Origin: Eretmocerus hayati
Lineage: Eukaryota > Arthropoda > Insecta > Hymenoptera > Aphelinidae
Reading direction: 5' to 3'
NCBI GenBank assembly: GCA_029851415.1
Contig: CM056744.1
Location: 119,754,838-119,818,837 of the forward strand
Length of the DNA stretch: 64,000 nt
Shown here piece by piece: positions 48,701 to 59,777 of the stretch; position 1 is the first letter of the stretch; each line of letters starts with the position of its first letter. A program made the position numbers and the translations under genes. The notes under the pieces are model-generated. The model had not been told where the DNA came from. It worked only from the letters and a program-made list of their open reading frames with translations, and did no database searches.

Positions 48701-49971
48701 ATTGCTAAAATTCGCGTTAAAAATTAAAATCGGAGTTAAATTCCACTCTAACGGGTTTAGAGGGATAGATCTTTTTCACCACCACGTACTCTTTTTGTGG
48801 AGAGAATTAGGTACGACTAGATGTTTACACTTCATCAAGAGATGTGAAATTCAAGTACCCTTACTGCCACATGAACACGATGTCTCAAGTTTTACATTGA
48901 GTGGTCAAGAGCACAGTCATCAGCATCTTGGATTAATCAGATTGCGTGGCGGCAATCGATCACGTACTCCCAGCCAACTATACAGATTCATACCAATTAT
49001 AAGGAGTGGTAACAGTCTGGTAGCCATTCCATCAGATGATCGATTCCTCCAGTCATTGGAATTATTACCACTACTCTATAATCGTTGAACAAGACGACCT
49101 CACACACGCACACTAACGAAAAATACTCATACTCTATACTCTCTGGCTCAATCTTCAATGAATATACCCGCACAAAACCAGTCGATCATCATTGATGATG
49201 AGGACTCAACCATGCATGGAAACGTGTACTTACACAAAAGTATAATATCTGCCCGTATTGCATCTGTAAAGAGCATCACATGTGGAATAAAATCGCACGT
49301 GGCCGTATACTATACAGGAGAAGAAAAGTGAGTCGGATTGCCTGCAGAATTTGCCAAGTTGAACGGCAGAAATCGCGACCTTGGTGAGAGCATAATGATT
49401 CGCTTGGAATGAGAAGTGGTAGATCTGTACCCGCATATATTTTTCGATTCCGGCACATTTTCGAATCACTGCTTCGGGACGTCACTTCATTCTGCGGCTA
49501 CCGGTTGGCATCTTCTTACACGAGTGTAGCTGCTTGAGAGCTACCCGGATCTTGAAGTTTTCACTGAATTTCTGAAGTTTGTTAGTGCGTATAATTCCTT
49601 GATGGATAGTGTTACAGATATGTCCAACACTTTCGATTAATTCAAGAGGATAATACTCGATTAAAGGAAGAATATTTGAAGTATATTCAAGCGTCACAGG
49701 GCAAGACGAAAGTGAATTTTTGATCTTGGAATTCCATCTCGAATTCGATCCGAAAGTAAGGTAGAACAATCACTCCTGAGCTCGGACCACAATTTTCTCA
49801 TGATCGGGAACAAAAATTACCAATACGATCTCCCCGTAATGTTCCTCTATAGGTGAAATGGCAAATAATGGTTTCAAAAGTATTTGAAAGATTACTCATT
49901 TTTCTGTGTCGAGTCTGCGATATTGGGACATTTTTTGCAGAAAAATAGTATACTCCCGTACTGAGCGCGGT
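48701..49971. other. Intronic DNA, no gene recognised
   Basis: A 128-codon plus-strand frame at 48702-49088 starts directly after the tRNA-like sequence. Its length is near the chance limit and no domain is seen. If the tRNA-like part is a SINE head, the frame could overlap the SINE body. Confidence 0.35.
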
Positions 49972-50049
49972 AGCCCATTTTGGGCACTAGGACAGTTTGT
50001 CTGTCGAGCGAAGCGAGACACTCATGTTCTCCAGTGCCCAAAATGGGTT
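49972..50049. repeat. Hairpin with 17-bp arms around a GAGCGAAGCGAG word
   Basis: AGCCCATTTTGGGCACT (49972-49988) pairs with AGTGCCCAAAATGGGTT (50033-50049), with one mismatch. The loop contains CGAGCGAAGCGAGACA. Each arm is itself nearly palindromic (CCCATTTTGGG). It is GC-richer than the flanks and probably an inserted element fragment. Confidence 0.75.
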
Positions 50050-51876
50050 TGCAAGCGAGGTGCGGATATATTTTTTCATTACGAGAACCCTAAAATCTTA
50101 TTTAAACGCGGCATAATTAGGTTAGAGTAATGAAAAATTGATTGTTATTTACACGTAAGTCAAACTTTATGGGCAGATATTCAAAATAGTGTGAATCAAT
50201 TATGAAAATCCAAGTGGAATATTGGTTGGACATTGTTATCGATGTCTGAACCGCATCCGGATACTTTTTGAAGGAATCAGATTGAATTTTCTGAAATAAA
50301 GCTAGTAGTAACAGTTGCGCTCTAGTCAGACACGATTTTTCTCATAGAAAATGTTCTCAAGTGTAATTGCCAGTCTTATCAAGATGAATGAGTAACGAGC
50401 TCAGAGACTACCCGGCACATCGAAAAAACTACGTGAATTCAGGTTATTTGATATCTGACAGGTTTCAAGCAACACTAGTAGATTCAAATTTGGTCATGAA
50501 ACAAGAGGTGAATCGTTGTTTTGATATTATGTATGGCTTGTAGTGGCCTCTTATCTCTCTGTGCTATGCCGTACAGTGTAATCACACTATACAGTGTATT
50601 ATACAGGGGGTTGACTACGTTATGCGCGAGGTGTTAATCAATTATATCTGAGCGAGAAAACCTGTTTTTCTTTACGGATTTTCGCATGGCTTGGAAACGG
50701 GTTCTCTTTGCTCTGTGCGCGGCACACAAGTTGACAAAAATTGAAGCCGTAATTGATTCGCGGACCTTGCTCATATAGCAATGTAAAACCACCACAGAAA
50801 AGATATATAGAGCGAAGCCAGATTCGAAATTTATGGAATCGAGCGCTCAAGAGCTTGATTCTAATTTATACCCAGCGTGTTGCCGGTATGAGTTTGTGTC
50901 TCCTGAGGAAAATGTGAGCCTCATTGCATTCTGAGATTGATTCTTTTACATTGGGTGAGGTTGGTTCAGAGGATGTAAGATGACAGTCATGTCGAGACCT
51001 GGTCATTGAAAATTCTTCTGAAAACTTTCAGTGAGAAATCCACAGAAAAATGAAATTTCAGACGAGTTAATCGCCGACGGCCAAACTATTTTCCTTTGTT
51101 GAGCTTTCCCCTTCCAAAATTGAGTCCGGAAGAATGCTTCGAAAGCAATACGAAAGAATCCAGCAGAAAATCTAAAAAGTTCAGAAGCGATGCGATTGGG
51201 TATAGTTGAGGTTCTTAAAATGATTTCGGTAGGATTGTAATGGGTCTTTTTGGATAATCATGAACCGAGCTATTGCAAATTCAATCGCAAAATGTTTTCA
51301 CCCATAACGAGTGTGACTCGCAATTTTTAATTCGTGTATTTTTTCTTTAATTTTTCAACGACTGTGAAAAAATAATGTACCGAATGCAAGTTTTTGTAAC
51401 TTCTGCATCAAGTAGCCAAAGAATTTTCGGCCTCAAGGTAGTCATATCTACCAGACTATTTGCCAAGGAAGAGGCACTACTACGGAAGACATCAGCCGGA
51501 GGACAGACACAAATATGTATTCGGTATAGAAGGAGAAAGTGAGGGAGCACAGCAAGAGTAGATCGTGTGGGAACTCAAAATTCTCACCAAAAAGATTTTC
51601 TGTGATTGTTTCGAGGGTCTACCCACGGGGATATCGAAAAATTGCACACCATTCCGTATACCATCGATGAGTGAGGTCTTGTATCGTGCAAACGGGTAAA
51701 AAGGGAGATAATCGAACGCGGCACGAGATTTGCCACCGCTTTTCAAATCTTGTTGGATAGCAATTGGCCACCGCATGCACGACTGGTTTCACCTCTATAC
51801 CACATCCAAGTAGTAGATATGTATATCCTAACCACCGTACAAATATATAGTATATAGTACACATTGTGAACGGGTA
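50050..51876. other. Intronic DNA without a recognisable gene
   Basis: A small repeat of ACAGTGTA/TACACTGT words lies at about 50570-50605. Otherwise unique sequence. Confidence 0.45.
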
Positions 51877-52608
51877 TTAATTTACATCGAGACCCGCTAG
51901 GGCTACTGCATCTCTCATATTATCTACACTGCTTATTGCGGGGTGAAAAAACTTTGTGGCTGCAAGAGATAAAATATATATACCGTCTGTGCGAGAATTA
52001 ATTTCTGAAATCAGGACGCGCGAGAAACATTGAGGGACAATTTTCTTTACCATACTCGAGATATCGAATTTCATTAGGGTTTGCGTGTAAGCATTCGATG
52101 GTATGGACTTGCGATTGAAATTTGAGTTAGAATATAGAGGATTGATTTCTGAGGTACGAAACTTGACTAGGCTTGATTTTTGTTTTGATGACTCATTTTT
52201 GGGGATAATTATTGCATTCAGATGTTGTTTTTGATGATAGTGTTGAGTATGTGATTCGGCGAATGGGGTGGTTTTTTTATGGAACGTTTCTTTCTTTAGT
52301 TTCAAACCTTTGCAAGATAATTTCACGGGTGTTAGGAGATTCCCAACGCAATTCGTAACGAGTCGAAATTTTAGCTGACTCGGCAGAGTTTTTTGGAACC
52401 AGCCGACAGAGTCTATTATTATTTGCGAGCTGAGAGAAGGGCCCGATAAAAAAAAAAAATTTGACGCTTCTTGATCATTTTGCGGTGGCTTGATGGATCT
52501 TGAGCCATGCTCCAGATGTAATTTACAGGTAGGACATAAAAAAAGACTAAGTTTTGAGATGTTGTGGCTCTTACGCGAGTTCATCAGAACGAGGTCCATA
52601 AAGAGCAA
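51877..52608 (-). CDS. Unrecognised 243-codon open frame
   Basis: This is the longest open frame in the window, nearly 100 codons longer than the next. By a rough estimate from stop-codon frequency at this composition, a frame this long is unlikely by chance in 64 kb. The upstream in-frame ATG gives MDLVLMNSRKSH. The product would be Ser/Lys/Asn-rich, has CPTCKLHLEH early on, no hydrophobic membrane segment and no domain I recognise. Against a real gene: a run of 12 A's gives FFF inside it, and no obvious promoter or polyA signal is seen. It may be a nested gene, an exon, or a transposon remnant. A possible GTAAGA donor occurs shortly after the ATG. Confidence 0.35.
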   Translation of the reverse strand: MLFMDLVLMNSRKSHNISKLSLFLCPTCKLHLEHGSRSIKPPQNDQEASNFFFLSGPSLSSQIIIDSVGWFQKTLPSQLKFRLVTNCVGNLLTPVKLSCKGLKLKKETFHKKTTPFAESHTQHYHQKQHLNAIIIPKNESSKQKSSLVKFRTSEINPLYSNSNFNRKSIPSNAYTQTLMKFDISSMVKKIVPQCFSRVLISEINSRTDGIYILSLAATKFFHPAISSVDNMRDAVALAGLDVN

Positions 52609-52705
52609 AGGATATTGTTCAGGTATTTTTTTGGTTCCGAGAGAAGGATCTTCCCATTCTTAAGTCATAAACCTCCAAAATAGACAGTGTAGGAGTTAAT
52701 TAACG

Positions 52706-52932
52706 TCATGGCTTCCGTTGGATTCGGCCACACACCTTCTTCTCCGTTTCGATAGAAATTCTAGAATGGCACTTTCGATTTCCTGGAGCGATGCGTTCCA
52801 TGACCTCGCATCGCCACACGGCTTTAATCCGCACATGTTCATATTCAAGTATTTTGAGATGAGCTGAATAGTCCTGAGGAAGAGGTGATACAAAAAACGA
52901 CGTAATTTGAGATTCTGTAGTTTTCTCATCAT
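52706..52932 (-). CDS. Candidate terminal exon of an unrecognised nested gene
   Basis: The exon starts after the acceptor CTTTTTACCTGCACTCAG. It reads (N)DEKTTESQITSFFVSPL, continues with PQDYSAHLKILEYEHVRIKA, and ends in EKKVCGRIQRKP and TGA (75 codons with the split codon). The frame is rich in charged residues and looks coding. The same DNA is open in a second minus-strand frame (MMRKLQNLK...), so openness alone is weak evidence. It joins in phase to the candidate exon ending at 53250. Family unknown. Confidence 0.3.
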
Positions 52933-53249
52933 CTGAGTGCAGGTAAAAAGATTACCCACCTTCCTCTCTAACAACATGTAAATATTTTACATCACCAGTA
53001 ATCAAGTGAAACCACGAAGAATCGGAGAATTCATGGATTTGAAATGCTTCCTCGAATCGGGAGTTGTATTGTCGAGAGCTCATTTCTTCGAAATGCCATA
53101 AAGTACTCTTGATCTGTAAATTTTTCTATCTATGTGAAGTTTCAATTTTTGGATTCTCTGTGCAACCAAAGTTATCAGAATGAAATGAAAACAATTCCTG
53201 CTTTGAGGGGACCCACAGAAATGTAACCTCCTACGATATGCATCCTCAC

Positions 53250-53412
53250 TGGCAAGCAATATTGTTGAGTCATTGCAATCGCTTAAATATTCCATGGTCA
53301 TTGACGAAGGAAAGAATTCCTTTTGGTAAAGTTTATTCGAAGCAAAGTTGTCTTCACGCACAGTCTGCGAGGATGTTGGAACATTCACGGCCATGCCAGG
53401 TGAGTCTGGCAT
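53250..53412 (-). CDS. Candidate first exon of an unrecognised nested gene
   Basis: From ATG at 53412 the frame reads MPDSPGMAVNVPTSSQTVRE, then DNFASNKLYQKEFFPSSMTM and EYLSDCNDSTILLA. It ends at a GTGAGG donor (53249 downward) after one base of a codon; the acceptor at 52933 restores the frame across a 317-nt intron. The frame stays open upstream (VNEPIVDVDEV) to stops near 53478, so the start is not certain and an upstream exon is possible. The opposite strand has a good GTGAGT donor at 53400, a competing interpretation. Confidence 0.27.
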
Positions 53413-53478
53413 CACCTCATCGACATCCACGATAGGTTCGTTTACTTCAAATAACTTTGGTGATTCAAAGTCTCATCA

Positions 53479-54960
53479 CTGCACAAAGTATCCAAATAAT
53501 TCACGGTAACCTCTCAGGCTGAGATAGTTCATAGACATTCGTATCTGCTGTGAACTGGAGAGACACCATTTCTCACGATGGATTAGCTGATGGATCTCTC
53601 ATCCATACGCACTTTTGCTTTAGATATTTTTTCTACAAATATCGAATTCCTTCATTTGAATTGGATTCGTGATTAATGTCGGCGAGGTACATCCATGGCA
53701 TAGCGTAATGAGGAAGTGAAAGAGTACTTCAGGTTGGTACAAAAATTGGACGTGCGTGACTCCTAATCAGATTCCCTATTACCAACTCGTTTCTCGTACA
53801 TCACACTACGAACCAACATCAGATTATAAACGTTGAAATAGTGCAGGAAAAAAGATGATGGAAAAAAATCCTCAAAGCACACGCAAAGATTGAGAATGAT
53901 GATGTCCTATTCCACCAGGAATGTATCTCGATCACCCAGCTATTTTTTCAAGAGTCCTACGAAGATTGCGTGAGGACCACTCTAGGCATCTTTCAATCTC
54001 TAACAGAGCTTGCAAAGCTCTCAAGTCACTCTAAAAATTCCTAATCATCTCTTGAATTGGATGACGTTGAATCTGCCCTAACGTCAAAAGGTCCCCGAAC
54101 TCAGGATAAAATTATGCATGACAGCAGTCTCACTCGTTCATTAACGTTGAAAATTCTTAAAGCCAATGCGTCTGCCTGAGGAAATTTACGACTCTTACAC
54201 ATCACCTCTTCTTCTATATACTCAGACAGACGCCTCCTACCCATCTACCTATATTAGAATCTTCTTAGACACCTGTAGGCAAATAGGTATATTACAGTAA
54301 CACGCATACACTTTACTATACATATACTACAAGTAATTTTTCGCGAAATGCAGCGGTCGTCGGCCTTTCCGGTTCCGAGACTACGAGAATCTCCATTGGT
54401 GTATGTGTATGTGTATATGTACACATGGCGTGGGCTGTACGTGAGCTAATTGCTGACTTTGAGAGTCAGAATTCTATACCTGATGCTGCTGCAGCTATCG
54501 GAGACACGCGGAATCGGACGTCTACTTGAGATAGGGAAGAAGATCTGTGCAAATAATATACCCCGAAGGGGGGATGAACGAGGGTTGGATTGAGGTTGTT
54601 GTCTTTCAGGGTGCTCTCGGCGATTTCGAATGCGGAAAGCTCTCATTTGAATTTACCCTTCGGCAAAGCAGGATATGAGAGTATCTTAGTTCAGAATGGT
54701 ATTGCAGAATCGTTATTCAATTTGGATATCAAAGTCTGTTGGTTTTATCTGGTAGTATTTTTGTTCTGTTGTGACATTTTAAATGAGTCAATTCGAGCCT
54801 ATTTCAGCTCTATTCGAATTGGAATTCGGATTTACTCTTTTGTATCTAAATCTTTTCTTGGTCAGGTTATTTATCGGATTCCCTTGGAGAAATTCTCTGA
54901 ATATTCCAGGTTTTCCAGGTTTACATGAGAGAATCCCCAAATACACCGATCCATCAAATA
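53479..54960. other. Intronic DNA, no gene recognised
   Basis: A moderately CpG-rich patch lies at about 54330-54600, with GTGTATGTGTATGTGTATAT near 54399. Frames up to 112 codons are chance-level. Confidence 0.45.
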
Positions 54961-55612
54961 CACGCTAAAAACAGTTTGGTTAAACTAGCAAATTTTTCTG
55001 CTCGACTAGCAATTTTCTGCTACTGTTTCCAGACAGCGAAAATAATTTGCTGTCGTAACTAGACCTCAACTTACTGGGACCCAAAAAACATGTCATTGTT
55101 ATTGAATTTGCTCTGAAGAATATGAGGTGAAGGATCTCTTATGCATGGCCACATGCAATTGTATTTCAACGGTGACATACCACCATTGGAAAAAAATGAG
55201 TAAACTCACCTTCTAAATCCTCAATTAATTGTGGAGGGTGGATGATTTGGTTGTAAACAATGACAAGAGGTTATATTTATTTTGATTGCAAATTAGCCGC
55301 ATCAACTAAACATGAAGCTCGCCCAGCATGCAGCTTGTGCTGTTTTACCCACTTCGAATCGCTGCGACGCCAAAATTTTTTGCAGCGGAGATGGCGTAGC
55401 TGTTTTTGCAAAATAATTTGCTAGCTGAACTCAAAAATGTTTCTAGATTTGCAGAACGTCTTCTAGCGAAATCTGTTTGCTGATTTATCGAGGCAAACTG
55501 TGCCTGATTTGGCAGCACAAACAGCAAGACCAGATGAAAATATTGTGGGATAAGCGAGGATCCTTACAGCAAATTCTGTTTTGCTGTCGGAGCTCGATCT
55601 TTTTTTAGCGTG
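54961..55612. mobile_element. MITE with CACGCTAAAAA ends and TA target duplication
   Basis: The left end CACGCTAAAAA (54961-54971) is matched by TTTTTAGCGTG ending at 55612. Both ends are flanked by TA (54959-54960 and 55613-55614). That fits a Tc1/mariner-type target site. Inside are recurring words in both orientations: AGCAAATTT, AACAGT, TTTGCTG and CAGCAAA. Length is 652 bp, with no transposase. Confidence 0.75.
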
Positions 55613-55747
55613 TACGAAGTCTTACTCAACACGCAGTCTCGGATCGGGTTCTATCGTGGATCTTCCCAGTTCATCAGTAACATCAAGTGCCTCATGATTT
55701 AATAAGAACATGTTTTCGGCTACCATGAACACCTATAGCTTATTTAA

Positions 55748-55979
55748 CACGTTCGCTGCGAAGCCGGTTTTTCGTGATTTTATTTCTCTCGTGAACTGGA
55801 CCCCCGTATGATGGTAAAAATGCTTGGATCGGAGCAAATTTTTTTTGAATCGTTGGTTGAGCCCTAGACAGAGTAAATGACCTTGGAAAGTTCTTACTGG
55901 GTATATTTTTCGAGTCATTACGGACTGGACGGTATTGGAAAATGAAAAATCGCGGGAGCCACCCTTGGTAGCGAACGTG
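55748..55979. mobile_element. 232-bp piggyBac-like MITE
   Basis: The left end CACGTTCGCTGCGAAG and right end (reverse complement CACGTTCGCTACCAAG) match in 13 of 16 positions. The left flank is TTAA (55744-55747); the right flank is ATAA, one base from the TTAA expected for piggyBac target sites. There is no coding capacity. Superfamily is inferred from the flank alone. Confidence 0.6.
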
Positions 55980-56048
55980 ATAAGAGAGTATTAGGTCTCC
56001 ATATTTATTCATGGTTGTACAAAGGCTGCAAATATTCAGATTTATATC

Positions 56049-56485
56049 CTGGGGTCCTGCCTATCGGTTCTATCCCGGGTGCTCCAATGGTCATAGGGTA
56101 GTGGTACATCCTGACCGCGCGTTGATTTGGAAGAAGGCCAACCTCGAATAGGGAGCTACTCGAGAATGACACAGGTTCCCAACCATCTAACCAAATTTCT
56201 GGATCAGCCACCATTACTCCTCGGCAGGAGATTTTATCGGGCTTTTCTGGGCTTCGCAGGAGCCTAGGAGCCCTTCAAATACCAGGAAAGCCGGAGAGGC
56301 GTTAACTGAGTCCAGGGCACTATCAGACCCCAGAGTTGGGCCACCAAGGTGACCCAGCTCTCCTTGCGATCCATGGTTGAGGGAGCCGATGCACGACGAG
56401 CCCCAGTCTCGGGTCCAGGCCCTTCCAACCGGAATCTAGGGCCGGAGGTGTGTCACTCCCAGGGCGTGAGCTCCCCTTGCGGTAG
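56049..56485 (-). mobile_element. GC-rich dispersed repeat, copy 2 (probably retrotransposon-derived)
   Basis: This is the second copy of the repeat at 43751-44260, in the same orientation. On the minus strand a frame at 56005-56214 includes MVADPEIWLDGWEPVSF and GAPGIEPIGRTPGYK, whereas copy 1 has stops in the equivalent frame. The copy lacks part of the middle found in copy 1. Sequence after the right end (to about 56650) is also somewhat GC-richer and may still belong to the element. Confidence 0.65.
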
Positions 56486-59400
56486 GTCTACATAGGCACC
56501 TCATACATGGTCATGGGGTATTGTAATCGGATGGATACAAGATTTTCCTTCGATCTTGGATGGAAGTCTAGCAGTTGCTGCCCCCGGCGTCCCACTTAGC
56601 CAGACTAGTACTTATTCCGAGGTTTTGGCGAGAAAATTCTTCGAAGTCGACGATGAAGAGCTTCATTTCTAACATAAATACCCGTGACTCGGTATATGCA
56701 AACCTAATCGCAACCTACGACTTCATCCTCTTGACAATAAATGGCAATGTATGATCACAGTTCAGTCAGTAATGTGACCATGGATGAGCATGAGGCACTT
56801 ATTTTTTCTAGGGTTCTCTCAAGCACTAGACGATGGAATATTTTTGAATATTCTCTGAGGTACTCATCTAAAATCCATGGAAACTTATGACATCGTGCTC
56901 AAAGCAGTGCCAGAATCACGAGGGTTATGTGGGTCTTAAAAAGGTGGTGCATTTGACTATTCATCTTGAATCGAGACTATTCGTGCTGGGATATGTTGTA
57001 CAGAGAAATCATGAGACTTTGTGTCTGAATCAAATGAGATCATCTTGGAAAATCTTCATGATTTAGGTCGGAATTTCCCGATTGTTCTATCAATTTGAGT
57101 GGCAAAACCATTCCTCTAGGTAATGTCAATTTCTTTTGACTCCCAAACTCAGGGAACAATCTGTATTGGAAAGAGGTTTAAATTAATATAAAAACGACTT
57201 GTTGCACCAGTCAAGTGCAAAATTGAAATATCAAGAAGAAAACTCGATTGAGTTCAATTCTTCCAAAATCAAAATTTGATAAGAGTAACTCATTGCCCGA
57301 GGGTTAATTCATGAGGCTAAGAAGAATTTGCATAACGCGGTTGTACTAGCAGGCTATTTTTGTTTCATAATCAGTCGGTTGAAAGTGTATCGGTAGCAAA
57401 GCGTGGCCCGCAAGGTGCGTAAAAGAGGTGTCACTTCTCGTATGCACCCGCGGGAGTCATTTCGTCACCCGAGCTGCTGCATGTGCAAAAGCGTGCGCGC
57501 TCACCTGGACAATCGCCTCTTCCATAAAGTGAGAGCTATATAATATGAGGCTCGTGCATTTCCCGGTCTATACGTTACACTATTACCGCGTTGCCGCAAA
57601 GTGGCCCCGATTCGCCCAGAGAGCTGCTGCGATGATGGTGTCGCGCAACAGTACCATATATTTTTTTTTTTTTTTCATCTCGATCTCAAACTTCTATAGC
57701 ACTGCAGGCTTTGAAAAATTCACGCGAGAAATCTAAATTGCTGCGTGTGCAACGATGTAGACCACTGTATAGGCGAGAAGACAGGGTGACGATTTTGTCA
57801 CAATCTTTTCCTGTGAGACAGAGAGAGTGAAATATAAACAGAAAATCTAGAGCTATACAGGAGACAATTTTATCGCGCCACATGGTGTTTGGTTGTGGAC
57901 ACTAACTTTCAATTTCTGTGGCTATGGGGCGTACATAATTTAGTGTAAGGAGACTCTTTTTGTGAGAGTTATGGGTGGCTGATCTATGCCGATATTCAGA
58001 AAACGATTCGCTTTGGTTTAGTTTAAGGTGAGGCTATATTCACTGAGTTGCGGCTGTGATATTTATTGAATGCAGCAGAAATGATGCAATATCAGAGTGT
58101 GAGGATTTTGATGTGTGACCGAGTGCGTAATGGAACCACAAGATTTTTCACTCTTCCAAACGTGTGAGCAGTTTTGATTTAGTTCTGGACAAGATTTGTG
58201 CTCTGTCTTGTTTTGAAGTCTTCGTATTTGAATGGAATTCTCCGGAATCGGCCCATCTCACATGATCCCAAGTATATTCTAGTTTAGGTGGAGTATATCA
58301 TTCGTAAAATTTTTAGTTCTGTGTCAGGCAGATTTTGTTGGAAACGTATCAATGTGGCAGATGCAAGTCGACTTCTGCAAAAGTTCAAAAATGATCAGAT
58401 CGATACAGGTATCGTCTGTGTTGACAGCAGAGGCGAACGCAAATTCGGATTCTACATTCCATTCCATTTTGTTTTCGATTATTTGCACCACGGTTGTGGC
58501 AGACTTTTTACTTTGACCGATGATGACTATCATGTTGATTAACAGTTAGGTATATGAAAGGATTCTGTATGGAACTGAAGTGTGAAACTCATATAATGAC
58601 ATGAAGCAATATTCGGAAATGGATTGTGACTGCAGCTCTGGTTGTTGATATGTTGATTGTAACGAAGTCCAATAATTGCCGAAAAATTTGAACCTCTCGA
58701 ACACTTTTGAATCTATGGAACTCAATTTAGAGAGGATTCTCGAATGTATTTGGAGTAGTTTCTGTCAATGAGCCCATAGCAATTTGCAACCCAATTGAGG
58801 AAAAATTTTCTAGCCTGACAAGTGCTTGGAAGAACGAATTATCTCTCGATATTCATATCATCGAAATCTTGATCTCCAAACTTAACACTCCTAGCGAACT
58901 TTAGAGTGTACTATAGAGTCTCTAATACTCATGGTAGATTATAAAATGAATAGAGAAATTTTCAATGGTAATAAGACAGTGATGACGATTCCTCGCAGAT
59001 TTCTTGCAAAGGAAGCTAAAAATCAACCTATGATGCATTGTAACAATCGATAGTTCACGGCAGATCGAACACAAAAACTTTCTTGTCCGTTCGATTTCCT
59101 CATCGCTTATGACAAAACCTTGCATATTTACTGTGATCGAAAGCTATTATAATAATACGTGCGCTAGTGTCGCGAAAATTTCGTGCTAGCTCGCGGCATG
59201 ATTAATAACTTGGTAATAGCTTCAGCAATGGGCTGCCAATGGGAACAAAATTTCACTGTGCATATACAATATTTTCGATATCACATCCCCAAAGACCACG
59301 AGTCACGAGAACCATGCGCGAGAAGACGTGATGTGTCTCCCGCCGCGAAAAAACGATATCTAATACACCGGATGCGATCTTTGCCGATAATATACTTTTA

Positions 59401-59777
59401 GGTCCAAACGATTCGCAAAGTCTTTGGTAAACTGGTTTGATGCTTCCGCGCCCGCGCCGCCGTCAAAGACGAGCGTGACGGAGAACTTATTCGTTCAAGA
59501 CCTTTTTTGTCTTGTGATTATTATATGGAGGATTTTGCGTGGTGTTGTAACTTTGGCATGATTCTATCGAAATTTATAGATCGTCGAGATGATACGGGAG
59601 ATGTATCGTGAGTTTGGATTTTATCTTTGGAGCAGAGGATCTATATACGTGCTTTGCTGTTGATCGCTGATTACGAGAATTGAGGAGATTTTAGGGTTTG
59701 TTGGCAGGACTTCGATGCCAGATCTATAACCTTTTTTAACTTTGGGAAAATTTTGAATAATGAGTCGTGGTTGGTAG
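56486..59777. other. Intronic DNA with a CpG-rich patch
   Basis: The CpG-rich patch at about 57390-57660 carries GTGCGTAAAAG, CACCCGCGGGAG, AAAGCGTGCGCGCTCACCTG and CCGCGTTGCCGC, and ends in a poly-T run (57659-57674). A second patch lies at about 59150-59480. No gene was recognised. These patches are candidate regulatory DNA by composition only. Confidence 0.4.
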
